Below are positions 15,309 through 23,342 of a stretch of 23,342 bases of DNA, piece after piece; the first letter of the stretch is position 1; every line of letters starts with the position of its first letter. The stretch spans positions 1-23,342 of the forward strand of contig JANYDV010000165.1 of the NCBI GenBank assembly GCA_025363505.1. The letters are read 5' to 3'. The notes under the pieces were generated by a model. It was given only the letters and a program-made list of their open reading frames with translations, was not told the origin of the DNA and did no database searches. This DNA is from Bacteroidota bacterium (GTDB lineage: Bacteria > Bacteroidota > Ignavibacteria > Palsa-1295). The position numbers and the translations under genes were made by a program.

Positions 15309-15361
15309 CTCTTTTACTCAGCGCCCACCTGTGTGGCGTTGTTACATTCTTGGTTAATATA

Positions 15362-15724
15362 TTACATCATCGATTTACGGGTACTCGTCGGATAGACACG
15401 ATAGACGATCTTACGGATTGTATCAAACTGCAAATAAGGATACATTGCCATTAATGCCTTGATAGCTTCGCCGGTTCGCATTTCACCATCGGCTTTCAAC
15501 TTGAGGAACATCTGTCGGATAATATAGTCACGGAGAGACTTCTCATTGAGTAAGTCATTCGAGCGGAGCATTGAATATATCTCATCACTGACAAGTGCGG
15601 CAAGGGGATTGGTAATACCGTCTTTGAATTCATTCCGCAATTCCCCAAGTTGGGAAAGCGTACCGAAAGAGTTAATTGTTGCTTCTTGAGAAGCAGTAGA
15701 ATGAAGGGTTGATCTGATTTCCAT
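15362..15724 (-). CDS. Small helical protein of unknown function, possible HTH
   Basis: A 120-residue soluble protein starting at the ATG at 15724 (MEIRSTLHSTASQEAT); an upstream GTG at 15805 would add 27 residues through a hairpin and is less likely. It is predicted to be mostly helical. The C-terminal half, SLRDYIIRQMFLKLKADGEM then EAIKALMAMYPYLQFDTIRKIVYRVYP, reads like a helix-turn-helix: a basic first helix, a second helix, then a turn and FDTIRKIVYRV as a possible recognition helix. It resembles, in general form, small Bacteroidota proteins with an 'RD-x-x-IR...F..L...G' pattern, which I recall only loosely. No signal peptide or membrane segment is seen. It has a long leader of at least 300 bp without another gene, and a candidate terminator. 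DNA binding is a guess. Confidence 0.65.
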   Translation of the reverse strand: MEIRSTLHSTASQEATINSFGTLSQLGELRNEFKDGITNPLAALVSDEIYSMLRSNDLLNEKSLRDYIIRQMFLKLKADGEMRTGEAIKALMAMYPYLQFDTIRKIVYRVYPTSTRKSMM

Positions 15725-16045
15725 AGTCGTAGTTCTTCTTTGATTGATGACATATCGCAACGTAAGTCCGAACTCTCGCTTGGCGAGTATGAGTAGCTCC
15801 AGCACTTTGCATGGACGGTAGGGCTTAGTTGTTCGAACGAAAACAGTATCAAAGAAAAGTATGACTATTTATTATTAGTTAACACTTAAAACAGTAAATC
15901 GGGAAATTGTACAATCATTTCCATATACATAAGTACCCTTAAGGGGTCGTTTTGTTACAAATTATTTAGGTCATAATTCCTTGCCCTAAATAAAATAGAA
16001 GCAGGAAATAAAGTTGTTAAAACCGCTAACTTGTTTATTATCAAT
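15725..16045. other. 321-bp stretch without a gene, between two minus-strand genes
   Basis: It holds a hairpin CTCGC-TTG-GCGAG (15775-15787) in the leader of the small gene, a GTTCGAAC palindrome (15831-15838), a CCCTTAAGGG palindrome (about 15937-15946) and a longer inverted repeat (15962-15993). I found no convincing protein frame or promoter with both elements. Confidence 0.5.
15962..15993 (-). repeat. A/T-rich inverted repeat, possible weak terminator
   Basis: TTATTTAGG (15962-15970) and CCTAAATAA (15985-15993) are perfect 9-bp complements with a 14-nt loop. It lies 53 bp after the stop of the large propeller gene. The stem is A/T-rich and lacks a clean U-run, so terminator activity is uncertain. 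Confidence 0.4.
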
Positions 16046-18535
16046 TTATTGACAGATAAATTTCTCGGTGACGGTACTTCCATTGGCAGTAAGAACGAGC
16101 CAATATAGACCTGAGATATCAGGGCTTATGACGGTTGAGGTGTGCAAGCCTTCTTCAAGATACTCGTTGAGAAGCGTTTTGATCTCCTTACCCACCGCAT
16201 CAAAAAGCTTGATAGAAACTTGTCCTGATAGCGCGTTTGTGAATGTAAGGCTCAGCTCGGTTTTATTACGAACAGGATTTGGGCTGATGGATAGGATTTT
16301 CTGCTTGTCGTTAGATGTAATCTTCGGGACATCTAATTGAATGATCGTCGGAAGATCAGTTACATTAAGCTTGTACATTCCATGCCCGTACGTAGTCGCA
16401 AGAAGATAGCTGGTTGTTGTACCGCGTACTCGAAGTTTAGTGACTTGCGTCAAAGGCATACCCTGCCTGATGGCAAACCAAGACGTACCATTATCAGTAG
16501 ATGCAATGACACCGAAAGTATGTCCGATGAATAAATTTCCATTTGCAGCCCGAGCAATACAAGAAGCATCAATATTAGGCATATTGGTAGCCGGGGTTTC
16601 CCAAGTTGTACCATAATCGGTCGAACGAGCAAAATGGGTGGATCCAAAACCTGCAACAGCCGCCCATACAATAGAAGCGTCTGCCGGATCACTGGTAAAA
16701 TCTGCAACAGTACCAATATTTTTGGCAGATTTTTTCCAAGTAACTCCTAAGTCTTTGGTAATGTATGTTCCACTTCCAGCGCCAACATATACAACGTTCG
16801 GATCAGCAGCTGGCACATGTACTGATTGTGGGCTTGATCCCAATGTATTACTTTTCGTTATTGGTCTTACCGAGCCTGCACCATCATCGGTATAGTATAC
16901 ATTCGTATATCCACACATGGCAACAATCGCCGGGTCGGATTCGCAAACATCGTAAACCATATAAAATGGAGCCCCCTCGTTATAAAGCCCACCATTTGGC
17001 AAAATATTGCTTGGGCTTGTTGAGTGGGGTCCGTTGTTCCAACTTTCACCACCATCAGGTGATTTTTGAAGCGAAGCGCCAATGTAAGTTGAATAAACTG
17101 TTAAGCCATCAGTTTGGGAGATGAAACATCTGCCGCCATCACCACCAAGCTTTTGTTTAAAGAATTTAGAGGTTGAGGAAGTGGTAGCTTTATTAATACC
17201 ATTGTCTTGTGCACCACCGACAACATAGGTAAATTCGGGATCAGCATCGCCGCCGACAAATAGCATCGTTGAGAGTGTCGTATTTCTGTTTGAGATCCAA
17301 TTCTTTGCATTATCTGTGCTAAGAAAAACACCTCCGTCAGTCAAAGTCCAAAGACCACTGGTTCCATATTGTAGGATATGGACGTCAGCATGAGTAAAAT
17401 CAGCTCTGCCCGGTGTTACTCTCCAATCGGTTGCTTGAGTAAATGAAATGCCTCCATCGGTCGAACGATAAATATCAAGACCACCGACAGAAACAAAGTC
17501 CGGATTATAGGGGCTTACGGCGCAAGCGTTATCATAGAATGCTTGCTGACCGAGATAATTTTCAGTGCTCCAAAGGAGATTCCAAGTCGTGCCGGAATCG
17601 TCAGAACGAGCAACGCCTACTGAGCCGCCTGTATTTCCACTCCCAATACTTGCAAAAATTCGAGAAGTATTTTTTGCGGAGATAGCCAACGTAATCGTTG
17701 ATTTTGAGCTAATGTTCGCTGCCAGATCGCCCGACCAAGTTGTGCCGCCATCAGTAGAACGTTTAATCACGCCCCCGCCGACATAGAGTCTTAGGGGATT
17801 GTTCGGGTCAATAACAAGATGGGTGGTTGTGCCCGTATTGACAATAGTTTTCCAATTTGTGCCTCCGTCAGTACTTTTTCTCAAATCAGAGTTAGTTGTA
17901 ATGTACACAGTTGTGGGCGTGACGGGGTCGAGTACAACTTGGTTGATTCTTGTGCTCACTTTTGCCGAAGTCGCAACACGTGTCCAATTCAATCCACCAT
18001 CGTATGATTTGTAAAGCCCGTCTCCTGTTCTGTCATAGAGATCGCCGGTACCGGCATAAATAATATTTCCATCGGTATAATCAACGGCAATTCCTCCCAT
18101 TGCATAGGAAGAAAAACTACCTGAGACATTGATCCAATTGCTCCCCAAATCGGTTGACTTCCAAACACCACCGCCGGAAGTAGCGAGGTAGCAAGTTGAA
18201 GGGTGCTGTTTATCAAATGCTATGCCTGTTGGTCGTCCACTCACTTGTGCGTCCTGAGAACCGCCTACTTGCTCCCAAGCGGGGGTAGATTGAACCAGAA
18301 ATGCCTTTGGGAGGTGCATAGAAGTAAATTCTTTGTAAGCCCGTGCACGAGCTTCAGCAATATTGGTGTCAGGTCCGCGGCGTTCCATCATCTCCCAATA
18401 TTTGATACGCTCTTGGGTAAGTTGATTATTACCCCAATCAGGATCAGAAAAATTGACTTTTTCCTGTGCGACAACAGGGGAATAGACCGAACATACAGTT
18501 AGTAAAAACAGGAGAAGCAATACACTATTTTTCAT
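16046..18535 (-). CDS. Large secreted Asp-box (sortilin/VPS10-like) propeller protein with T9SS tail
   Basis: An 829-residue exported protein. An ATG at 18550 adds five residues; I prefer the ATG at 18535 (MKNSVLLLLFLLTVCSVYS...VVAQ), a clean signal peptide. After a charged stretch (about 30-85) the body is a run of at least ten Asp-box motifs, including STDLGSNW, SYDGGLNW, STDGGTNW, STDGGTTW, SDDSGTTW, STDNAKNW, SPDGGESW, TKDLGVTW, STDYGTTW and STDNGTSW, as in sialidase/sortilin/xyloglucanase-like propellers. The C-terminal 80 residues (ISPNPVRNKTELSLTF...KLFDAVGKEIK...SGLYWLVLTANG...EKFICQ) are a standard Por-secretion tail. No glycosidase catalytic residues could be assigned with confidence; carbohydrate or protein binding at the surface is inferred. 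It is divergent from the carboxyltransferase gene. Confidence 0.88.
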   Translation of the reverse strand: MKNSVLLLLFLLTVCSVYSPVVAQEKVNFSDPDWGNNQLTQERIKYWEMMERRGPDTNIAEARARAYKEFTSMHLPKAFLVQSTPAWEQVGGSQDAQVSGRPTGIAFDKQHPSTCYLATSGGGVWKSTDLGSNWINVSGSFSSYAMGGIAVDYTDGNIIYAGTGDLYDRTGDGLYKSYDGGLNWTRVATSAKVSTRINQVVLDPVTPTTVYITTNSDLRKSTDGGTNWKTIVNTGTTTHLVIDPNNPLRLYVGGGVIKRSTDGGTTWSGDLAANISSKSTITLAISAKNTSRIFASIGSGNTGGSVGVARSDDSGTTWNLLWSTENYLGQQAFYDNACAVSPYNPDFVSVGGLDIYRSTDGGISFTQATDWRVTPGRADFTHADVHILQYGTSGLWTLTDGGVFLSTDNAKNWISNRNTTLSTMLFVGGDADPEFTYVVGGAQDNGINKATTSSTSKFFKQKLGGDGGRCFISQTDGLTVYSTYIGASLQKSPDGGESWNNGPHSTSPSNILPNGGLYNEGAPFYMVYDVCESDPAIVAMCGYTNVYYTDDGAGSVRPITKSNTLGSSPQSVHVPAADPNVVYVGAGSGTYITKDLGVTWKKSAKNIGTVADFTSDPADASIVWAAVAGFGSTHFARSTDYGTTWETPATNMPNIDASCIARAANGNLFIGHTFGVIASTDNGTSWFAIRQGMPLTQVTKLRVRGTTTSYLLATTYGHGMYKLNVTDLPTIIQLDVPKITSNDKQKILSISPNPVRNKTELSLTFTNALSGQVSIKLFDAVGKEIKTLLNEYLEEGLHTSTVISPDISGLYWLVLTANGSTVTEKFICQ

Positions 18536-18589
18536 TTTTCCAATTACCATAATAAGAAGTAGTGAACAGAGGTGCCCAAAGAAGGGTTT

Positions 18590-18608
18590 TTGATGTTCTA
18601 CACATCAA
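18590..18608. promoter_or_regulatory. Candidate operator, 7-5-7 inverted repeat
   Basis: TTGATGT-TCTAC-ACATCAA is a perfect 7-bp inverted repeat with a 5-bp centre, in the 92-bp gap between the divergent propeller and carboxyltransferase genes, 19 bp before the ATG at 18628. It fits a dimeric repressor site in the leader or promoter; the regulator is unknown. Confidence 0.5.
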
Positions 18609-18627
18609 TAACACAAAAAAAACACGA

Positions 18628-20289
18628 ATGTCTCAAAGCATCGGAAATCCGATTGACCGCAGTGCCGCACTTTATAGCGGACAATTCGAGCATCATACTA
18701 ACGAACTTCGCAAAATTGCCGATATTGCCACTCGTACAAAACTGGGTGGTGGGAAGGGGAATATCGAAAAACAACATGCCAAAGGTAAGTTGACTGCTCG
18801 TGAGCGAATTGAACTTCTGGTAGATAAAAATACCGTTTTTGAAGAAATTGGTCTTTTTGCCGCGGATGGTATGTATCCTGAAGAAGGTGGCGCACCATCG
18901 GCGGGTGTCGTTGTCGGAATAGGTCGAGTATCCGGCAAACTTTGTGTTATCGTTGCTAATGATGCTACGGTAAAAGCAGGTGCGTGGTTTCCGATGTCCG
19001 GTAAGAAGAATCTTCGCGCGCAGGAGATTTCTATCGAAAATAGGTTGCCGATCATCTACCTTGTCGATAGCGCAGGTGTGTATCTGCCGATGCAAGATGA
19101 GATCTTTCCTGACAAAGAGCATTTCGGACGCATCTTCCGCAATAATGCAGTTATGAGCAGTATGGGTATTATCCAGATTGCTGCGATTATGGGACCTTGT
19201 GTCGCGGGCGGTGCATATTTGCCAATTATGTCAGACCAAGCATTGATCGTTGAAGGTACCGGTCATGTTTTTCTTGCCGGTAGTGCACTGGTCGAAGCGG
19301 CAATTGGCGAGAAAATAGACAACGAAAGTTTGGGTGGTGCGAGAGTGCAGTGCGAAATATCGGGAGTGACCGATTACAAAATGCCGAATGATACGGTTTG
19401 TCTTGAAACAGTACGCTCGATCGTTTCAAAGTTTGGAGAAAAGCCGAAAGCAGGTTTTGATCGCATCGCATCAGTTGAGCCGAAATTTTCGGCAGATGAT
19501 CTTCTGGCGATCTTACCTACAGTCACAAACAAACCATACGACACACACGAACTGATTGCACGACTTGTGGATAATTCAGAGATTGACGAATACAAAGCTG
19601 ATTATGGCAAAACAATAGTGACCGCCTATGCTCGTATTGATGGTTGGGCAGTGGGTATCGTTGCGAATCAGCGAAAGGTGGTAAAAAATGCAAAAGGCGA
19701 GATGCAAGTTGGCGGTGTAATCTATTCAGACTCTGCCGATAAAGCAGCGCGATTTATTATGAATTGCAATCAACAAATGATACCGCTCGTGTTTTTGCAA
19801 GATGTCACCGGTTTTATGGTTGGTTCGAGAAGTGAGCATGGCGGCATCATCAAAGACGGCGCTAAGATGGTAAATGCCGTTGCAAATTCTGTTGTTCCTA
19901 AATTTACATTTATGATCGGCAATTCCTACGGTGCAGGAAACTACGCGATGTGTGGTAAAGCTTATGATCCACGACTCATTTTCAGTTGGCACAATGCACA
20001 ACTTGCGGTCATGGGCGGTGCTCAAGCATCAAAAACATTATTATCACTTCGGGTGGCAACACTTGCAAAAACAGGCGAGAAAATTACACCCGAAAAAGAA
20101 CAAGAATTATTGCAAGATATTCAAAAGAGATACAGTGATCAAACCGGTCCTCTCTATGGTGCGGCTCGTCTTTGGACTGACGGCATCATTGACCCACGAC
20201 ATACACGTGAAGTTATTTCATTAGGAATTGAGATGGCTTCGCATAATCCGGATATTCCGAAGTTTAATCCCGGGATTATTCAGACCTAA
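18628..20289 (+). CDS. Acyl-CoA carboxylase carboxyltransferase (beta) subunit, methylcrotonyl-CoA carboxylase-like
   Basis: A 553-residue biotin-dependent carboxyltransferase. Two crotonase-fold halves are visible, with oxyanion motifs GPCVAGGAYLP (189-199) in the first and GNSYGAGNYAMCG (431-443) in the second, followed by MGGAQA (462-467). Blocks such as NLRAQEISIENRLPIIYLVDSAG (128-150) and QDEIFPDKEHFGRIF (156-170) match the methylcrotonyl-CoA carboxylase beta type, which carboxylates 3-methylcrotonyl-CoA in leucine breakdown; a propionyl- or geranyl-CoA enzyme is possible. An upstream in-frame codon at 18562 would add 22 residues; the ATG at 18628 fits the family and leaves room for the inverted repeat. 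The biotin carboxylase/BCCP alpha subunit is not adjacent and must be elsewhere. Confidence 0.93.
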   Translation: MSQSIGNPIDRSAALYSGQFEHHTNELRKIADIATRTKLGGGKGNIEKQHAKGKLTARERIELLVDKNTVFEEIGLFAADGMYPEEGGAPSAGVVVGIGRVSGKLCVIVANDATVKAGAWFPMSGKKNLRAQEISIENRLPIIYLVDSAGVYLPMQDEIFPDKEHFGRIFRNNAVMSSMGIIQIAAIMGPCVAGGAYLPIMSDQALIVEGTGHVFLAGSALVEAAIGEKIDNESLGGARVQCEISGVTDYKMPNDTVCLETVRSIVSKFGEKPKAGFDRIASVEPKFSADDLLAILPTVTNKPYDTHELIARLVDNSEIDEYKADYGKTIVTAYARIDGWAVGIVANQRKVVKNAKGEMQVGGVIYSDSADKAARFIMNCNQQMIPLVFLQDVTGFMVGSRSEHGGIIKDGAKMVNAVANSVVPKFTFMIGNSYGAGNYAMCGKAYDPRLIFSWHNAQLAVMGGAQASKTLLSLRVATLAKTGEKITPEKEQELLQDIQKRYSDQTGPLYGAARLWTDGIIDPRHTREVISLGIEMASHNPDIPKFNPGIIQT

Positions 20290-20298
20290 AGAATATTT

Positions 20299-23112
20299 TT
20301 ATTTCGTTACGACTATCTTAAACATCTCCACTTTAGTGCTGATACTTTTTAGCACATAAACCCCGGCATTTATGGAATTGGGAATAAGCATTGACGAAGA
20401 ATGAGCATTTGCTACTTGTTTCCCGGTAAGATCATAAAGTTCAAGTTTAGTATTATCACCGGCAAATTTCAGTATCGATCCTACAGAAATTGGGTTTGGA
20501 TAAGGCAGGGAAATGTACTCGCCGTGTTTTATACGAACGTTCACACTCGGAAGATTTGCATCAAGGGTTTCAAGATCATCAACTCCGGCTTCGACTAATG
20601 CTCTGACATTGTCGCTGGCGATAAATTGTAATTGTGCTCTATTGGTTGGTTTGATATAGGCGCTGATCTCTATTGATGCCTGAGTCCATCCATCGGTGCT
20701 TTGATTAGTTTGCGTAACGGTTTTCCAGTTAAGACCACCGTCAACCGTCATCCTTACAACCCAAATAGAAATACCGGGACTGCTGCCCATATCATTAGTA
20801 TAATAGTACCAGTAGCGGATCACAGGGTTGACAGGATTTGCAAAATGAAATTCCGGTGTGGTTAATGTTGTTGCACCACCATCGACATCATCATTGCCGG
20901 GGCTCCGTGTGGGGACATCGGCATTTTTATTTCCCGTTACATAGCATAGTTGCCCTAACGGAGTGTGATCGGTATCTTGTTGGATAAAATGTAGGGGAGT
21001 TGAAATGTCGGTATAAGTACCATACGGCTTTGCAAACTCCCAAGCTCCCGTTGCTATCACATCACTTGGCTGGCTGAGCGACCATCCCTTATTTATTTCA
21101 CAATCATCATAGACTAATCGAGTGTAACCGATTAAAAAACTATATCGGGGGTTTGGTGAAGTCACAGCATCGGCATCTGCATCTATAGTAAGTTTTGCAC
21201 TCGCGAAATAATAGACGTTTGTTCCGGGTAGTTGGGGCGGAATGAGTGCTCGGTAAGAATTCCCGATGTGTATAGTGGGGATGCTCACATAAGTTCTTCC
21301 GCCATCAATTGAATAAAATAATCGAACGGCGGTTGTATCCACCTCTCCTACAATACCTTGATACGATACTGATATAGAAACGGGATAAAATTTATTGGTA
21401 GTATCTTGATCCGGTAGTTTTTCGACAGTAATATTTAACAAACTTCCAAGCGTAATATTGTGGAGTTTGAATGCCTCAACTATCTGCTTGTAATGGGGTG
21501 TACCATTTGTGAGATTATTATCATCATCATCGGTGAGGATGGTTGCGTTGAGTGTTTGCAGAAACGCTTCCATCAGACCCTCAGACGAAAATGCGTCAGC
21601 CCCATCGGGATGACGATGCATCATTGTTTGAAATAATCTCGTAGTGACATCAAGCCCGATCGCTTTTCTGAGATCCCAAAATGCACCTGCGATAATTTCG
21701 CCTGAGACATGCGGGTCGCCGGAAATATCGGTAGGCCATTGTTTTGTATTTTCACAATTACGAAGAAGATCGGAATTGTTGCCAAAAAAAGTAACACCAA
21801 TGCGTGGGTCGTCGCGCATGAAAGCACTGTATACATCAGAGAATCCCTCGCCCATGGCACTGTTCACAATATTGGAATCGGCAAGCAAGTCTTGTGTGAA
21901 AACAGCGTGTTGTACCCGATGTCCGAATTCATGAAAGACAACATCTGCTATTTCCGCCGTATTGCTGCAGCCAGATCCTGCGCTAAAAAAATTGAGTGAG
22001 ATGGAATCGGGGTCATAAAAGGCATTGCAAGTTGAAGCGAGATTAACGTTCACGCGCATATACCGATTGAGTTCAGTCAGAGCAGGGTCAAGCCGATGTA
22101 TGAATGAGCGGGCGACATTGACCGAATAATACGCGTTACGTTCTGCGGCATTGCTATTATTGTCATCAAATGTAAACGAAGCTGCTGCGTTACTCAGTGG
22201 TGTAAATACCGATGCACTCGCCGCATCACTCCGCTTGACACCGCAGTACAACCCTTGAAGTGAAGCTGTTACATTCGAGGGAAGCGTTGTAATAACTATT
22301 CCGTTTGAATCGGTTACTATTGTTTGATTTGAAGCCGTTGTCAGCTTGAGAAATGGTAGTGGTACCTGTGTTAGGGAATCGAATGGTGTAAGCAAACGAA
22401 CGGTTGCTTTTATCGTGACAGGTTTATTTTCTAAAACAGGGTCTTTATGGTAGAGGAGCCGTGAACGCTTTTCAATTAATTCGCCCGTTAATGCGTCAAA
22501 AGTCATTCTCCATGAACCATGATCATTATCCCGAGCACAGAGTTCGTAAGCTAAACGAAGTCCAGACTTTGCGTAATCTATAGTCAATACTAATTGTGGC
22601 GATTTTGTGATTTGTGCTCCTGTGCCTAAATACTGATCATTTATAGCAAGTATTTCTTCGATTGAAAGCGATGGAGTTATTGCATTCGGTGATAACGAAG
22701 GAATCGAATTCCGGATAGCAATGATACTGTGATTGATTTTGCCAACTGTCACCTTTAGAAACACATCTTGTATTGGAATAGAATGGTATGTGCCTTGGTA
22801 AGTATAATCAGTCGTGATAGAAATGCTGTTATTGCCGCCGTCAAGGAGCTGACATTCTTTCGGGATACCAAGCACCGAATGTGCGATGTCTGTAGTTGCA
22901 GCTCTTACTTGAGCCGCTTCAGTGATAATTCCTTGGGTGGTTATCCCTGTTGCCATAATCGGCATGGGAGATGAAGGAATGGCAAAAGTGACAGTACCGT
23001 GAGCGTTTTTTGGGGCAATATGCCATATTGGGGTCTGTTGTGCGAATCCGACTGATGCACTAATCAGGATAAAGATCAACCAAAGCAACGAAACACTTCG
23101 TACGAGAACCAT
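20299..23112 (-). CDS. Secreted M36/M4-like metallopeptidase with FTP-like prodomain and T9SS tail
   Basis: A 937-residue secreted zinc protease. The ATG at 23112 gives a signal peptide (residues 1-24, ending VGFAQ). Residues about 75-215 look like an FTP/PepSY-type inhibitory propeptide (YTYQGTYHSIPIQDVFLKVTV...WRMTFDALTGELIEK). The catalytic domain has HEFGH (394-398) and, 24 residues on, the third zinc ligand in GEGFSD (E422), the gluzincin pattern of M36/M4. An insert at about 225-310 (KPVTIKATVRLLTPFDS...) resembles a carboxypeptidase-regulatory-like domain. Beyond about 560 there are beta domains, with a possible MAM/jelly-roll part around 690-860, and a Por-secretion tail (LPYPNPISVGSILKF...YDLTGKQV...INAGVYVLKS...FKIVVTK). 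It is probably activated outside the cell by removal of the propeptide. It ends 9 bp from the convergent carboxyltransferase stop. Confidence 0.88.
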   Translation of the reverse strand: MVLVRSVSLLWLIFILISASVGFAQQTPIWHIAPKNAHGTVTFAIPSSPMPIMATGITTQGIITEAAQVRAATTDIAHSVLGIPKECQLLDGGNNSISITTDYTYQGTYHSIPIQDVFLKVTVGKINHSIIAIRNSIPSLSPNAITPSLSIEEILAINDQYLGTGAQITKSPQLVLTIDYAKSGLRLAYELCARDNDHGSWRMTFDALTGELIEKRSRLLYHKDPVLENKPVTIKATVRLLTPFDSLTQVPLPFLKLTTASNQTIVTDSNGIVITTLPSNVTASLQGLYCGVKRSDAASASVFTPLSNAAASFTFDDNNSNAAERNAYYSVNVARSFIHRLDPALTELNRYMRVNVNLASTCNAFYDPDSISLNFFSAGSGCSNTAEIADVVFHEFGHRVQHAVFTQDLLADSNIVNSAMGEGFSDVYSAFMRDDPRIGVTFFGNNSDLLRNCENTKQWPTDISGDPHVSGEIIAGAFWDLRKAIGLDVTTRLFQTMMHRHPDGADAFSSEGLMEAFLQTLNATILTDDDDNNLTNGTPHYKQIVEAFKLHNITLGSLLNITVEKLPDQDTTNKFYPVSISVSYQGIVGEVDTTAVRLFYSIDGGRTYVSIPTIHIGNSYRALIPPQLPGTNVYYFASAKLTIDADADAVTSPNPRYSFLIGYTRLVYDDCEINKGWSLSQPSDVIATGAWEFAKPYGTYTDISTPLHFIQQDTDHTPLGQLCYVTGNKNADVPTRSPGNDDVDGGATTLTTPEFHFANPVNPVIRYWYYYTNDMGSSPGISIWVVRMTVDGGLNWKTVTQTNQSTDGWTQASIEISAYIKPTNRAQLQFIASDNVRALVEAGVDDLETLDANLPSVNVRIKHGEYISLPYPNPISVGSILKFAGDNTKLELYDLTGKQVANAHSSSMLIPNSINAGVYVLKSISTKVEMFKIVVTK

Positions 23113-23342
23113 AAATAATAGTGTATCTTGATTGTTTACACCGTTTCCAAGGTATATCTGTATAGTATATAACCCTATATTGGTCAGGAAGTTGTCTGAA
23201 AATAGCCTTTTTCGCGAAAAATATTAAAATAATTTGGTTTTTTAATAAACATTGCGTATATTAGAATTGCCTAGTTGCATTATTAATTTTGAAGAAGATG
23301 AAAAATTTGACTCATCCTCAGAAATAATTGTGCGACTTATCA
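23113..23342. other. Right-edge intergenic region with a possible gene start
   Basis: It carries the upstream region of the metallopeptidase gene. On the plus strand TTTG (23233-23236), 20 bp, TATATTAG (23257-23264) is a near match to the Bacteroidota promoter. Beyond it a frame from the TTG at 23267 stays open to the edge for 25 codons (ends SSSEIIVRLI), while the ATG at 23298 is closed after nine codons. A gene may begin here, but it cannot be confirmed. Confidence 0.25.

Noticed and set aside
10364..18535. The Asp-box proteins as sialidases or photosystem assembly factors
   Set aside because: The Asp-box is a fold marker only; no catalytic residues of sialidase were recognised and there is no photosynthesis context.
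18598..19122. 174-codon minus-strand frame inside the carboxyltransferase gene
   Set aside because: It is antisense to highly conserved carboxyltransferase sequence; no domain is seen in its translation.
23298..23327. ATG-initiated gene at the right edge
   Set aside because: The frame closes after nine codons, and no ribosome-binding site is suitably spaced.

Overview
The window looks like ordinary chromosome from a member of the Bacteroidota/Chlorobiota (FCB) lineage, possibly a Kapabacteria/Ignavibacteria-type organism. The evidence is several secreted proteins with Por-secretion-like (type IX, T9SS) C-terminal tails, choice-of-anchor and Asp-box propeller proteins, start codons without clear Shine-Dalgarno sequences, and intergenic matches to the Bacteroidota -7 element TAnnTTTG. 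No rRNA, tRNA, CRISPR array, insertion sequence, phage or plasmid gene was seen. The lineage call is inference.

Layout. 1-2434 (minus strand): a Fur-family regulator, an FTR1-type iron permease and the N-terminal 328 residues of a secreted PD40 propeller protein that runs off the left edge. A 19-bp 9-1-9 inverted repeat lies just before the fur start. 2435-3191: a 757-bp stretch without a gene, holding a strong promoter candidate, short direct repeats and a degraded REP-like palindrome. 3192-4973 (plus): a secreted choice-of-anchor protein, ended by a bidirectional terminator. 5045-8485 (minus): a tight set of HlyD-type adaptor, MacB/FtsX-type permease and formimidoylglutamase-like ureohydrolase, with no ABC ATPase beside them. 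8607-9923 (minus): an HpnE-like FAD enzyme, divergent from an alkyltransferase-like (Atl/MGMT-family) protein at 9942. 10364-11662: a secreted YCF48/Asp-box protein. 11787-13451: a 2-oxoacid dehydrogenase E2 with two lipoyl domains. 13606-15201: a lipoprotein. 15362-15724 (minus): a small helical protein of unknown role. 16046-18535 (minus): a large Asp-box propeller with a T9SS tail. 18628-20289 (plus): an acyl-CoA carboxylase carboxyltransferase subunit. 20299-23112 (minus): a secreted M36/M4-like metallopeptidase with a T9SS tail.

How the genes fit together. The fur-ftr1 pair is a self-contained, probably autoregulated metal-uptake unit. The E2 and the carboxyltransferase would fit branched-chain amino-acid breakdown, and the ureohydrolase would fit histidine breakdown, but the partner subunits and pathway enzymes are absent, so these assignments are tentative. 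Four proteins with sorting-type tails suggest a proteolytic or surface-exposed lifestyle.

I did not find a clearly new multi-gene system. The best leads are the fur operator, the promoter driving a gene-free stretch, the permease operon lacking an ATPase, the Atl-like protein with Pro in place of the catalytic Cys, and the 7-5-7 inverted repeat in front of the carboxyltransferase gene.
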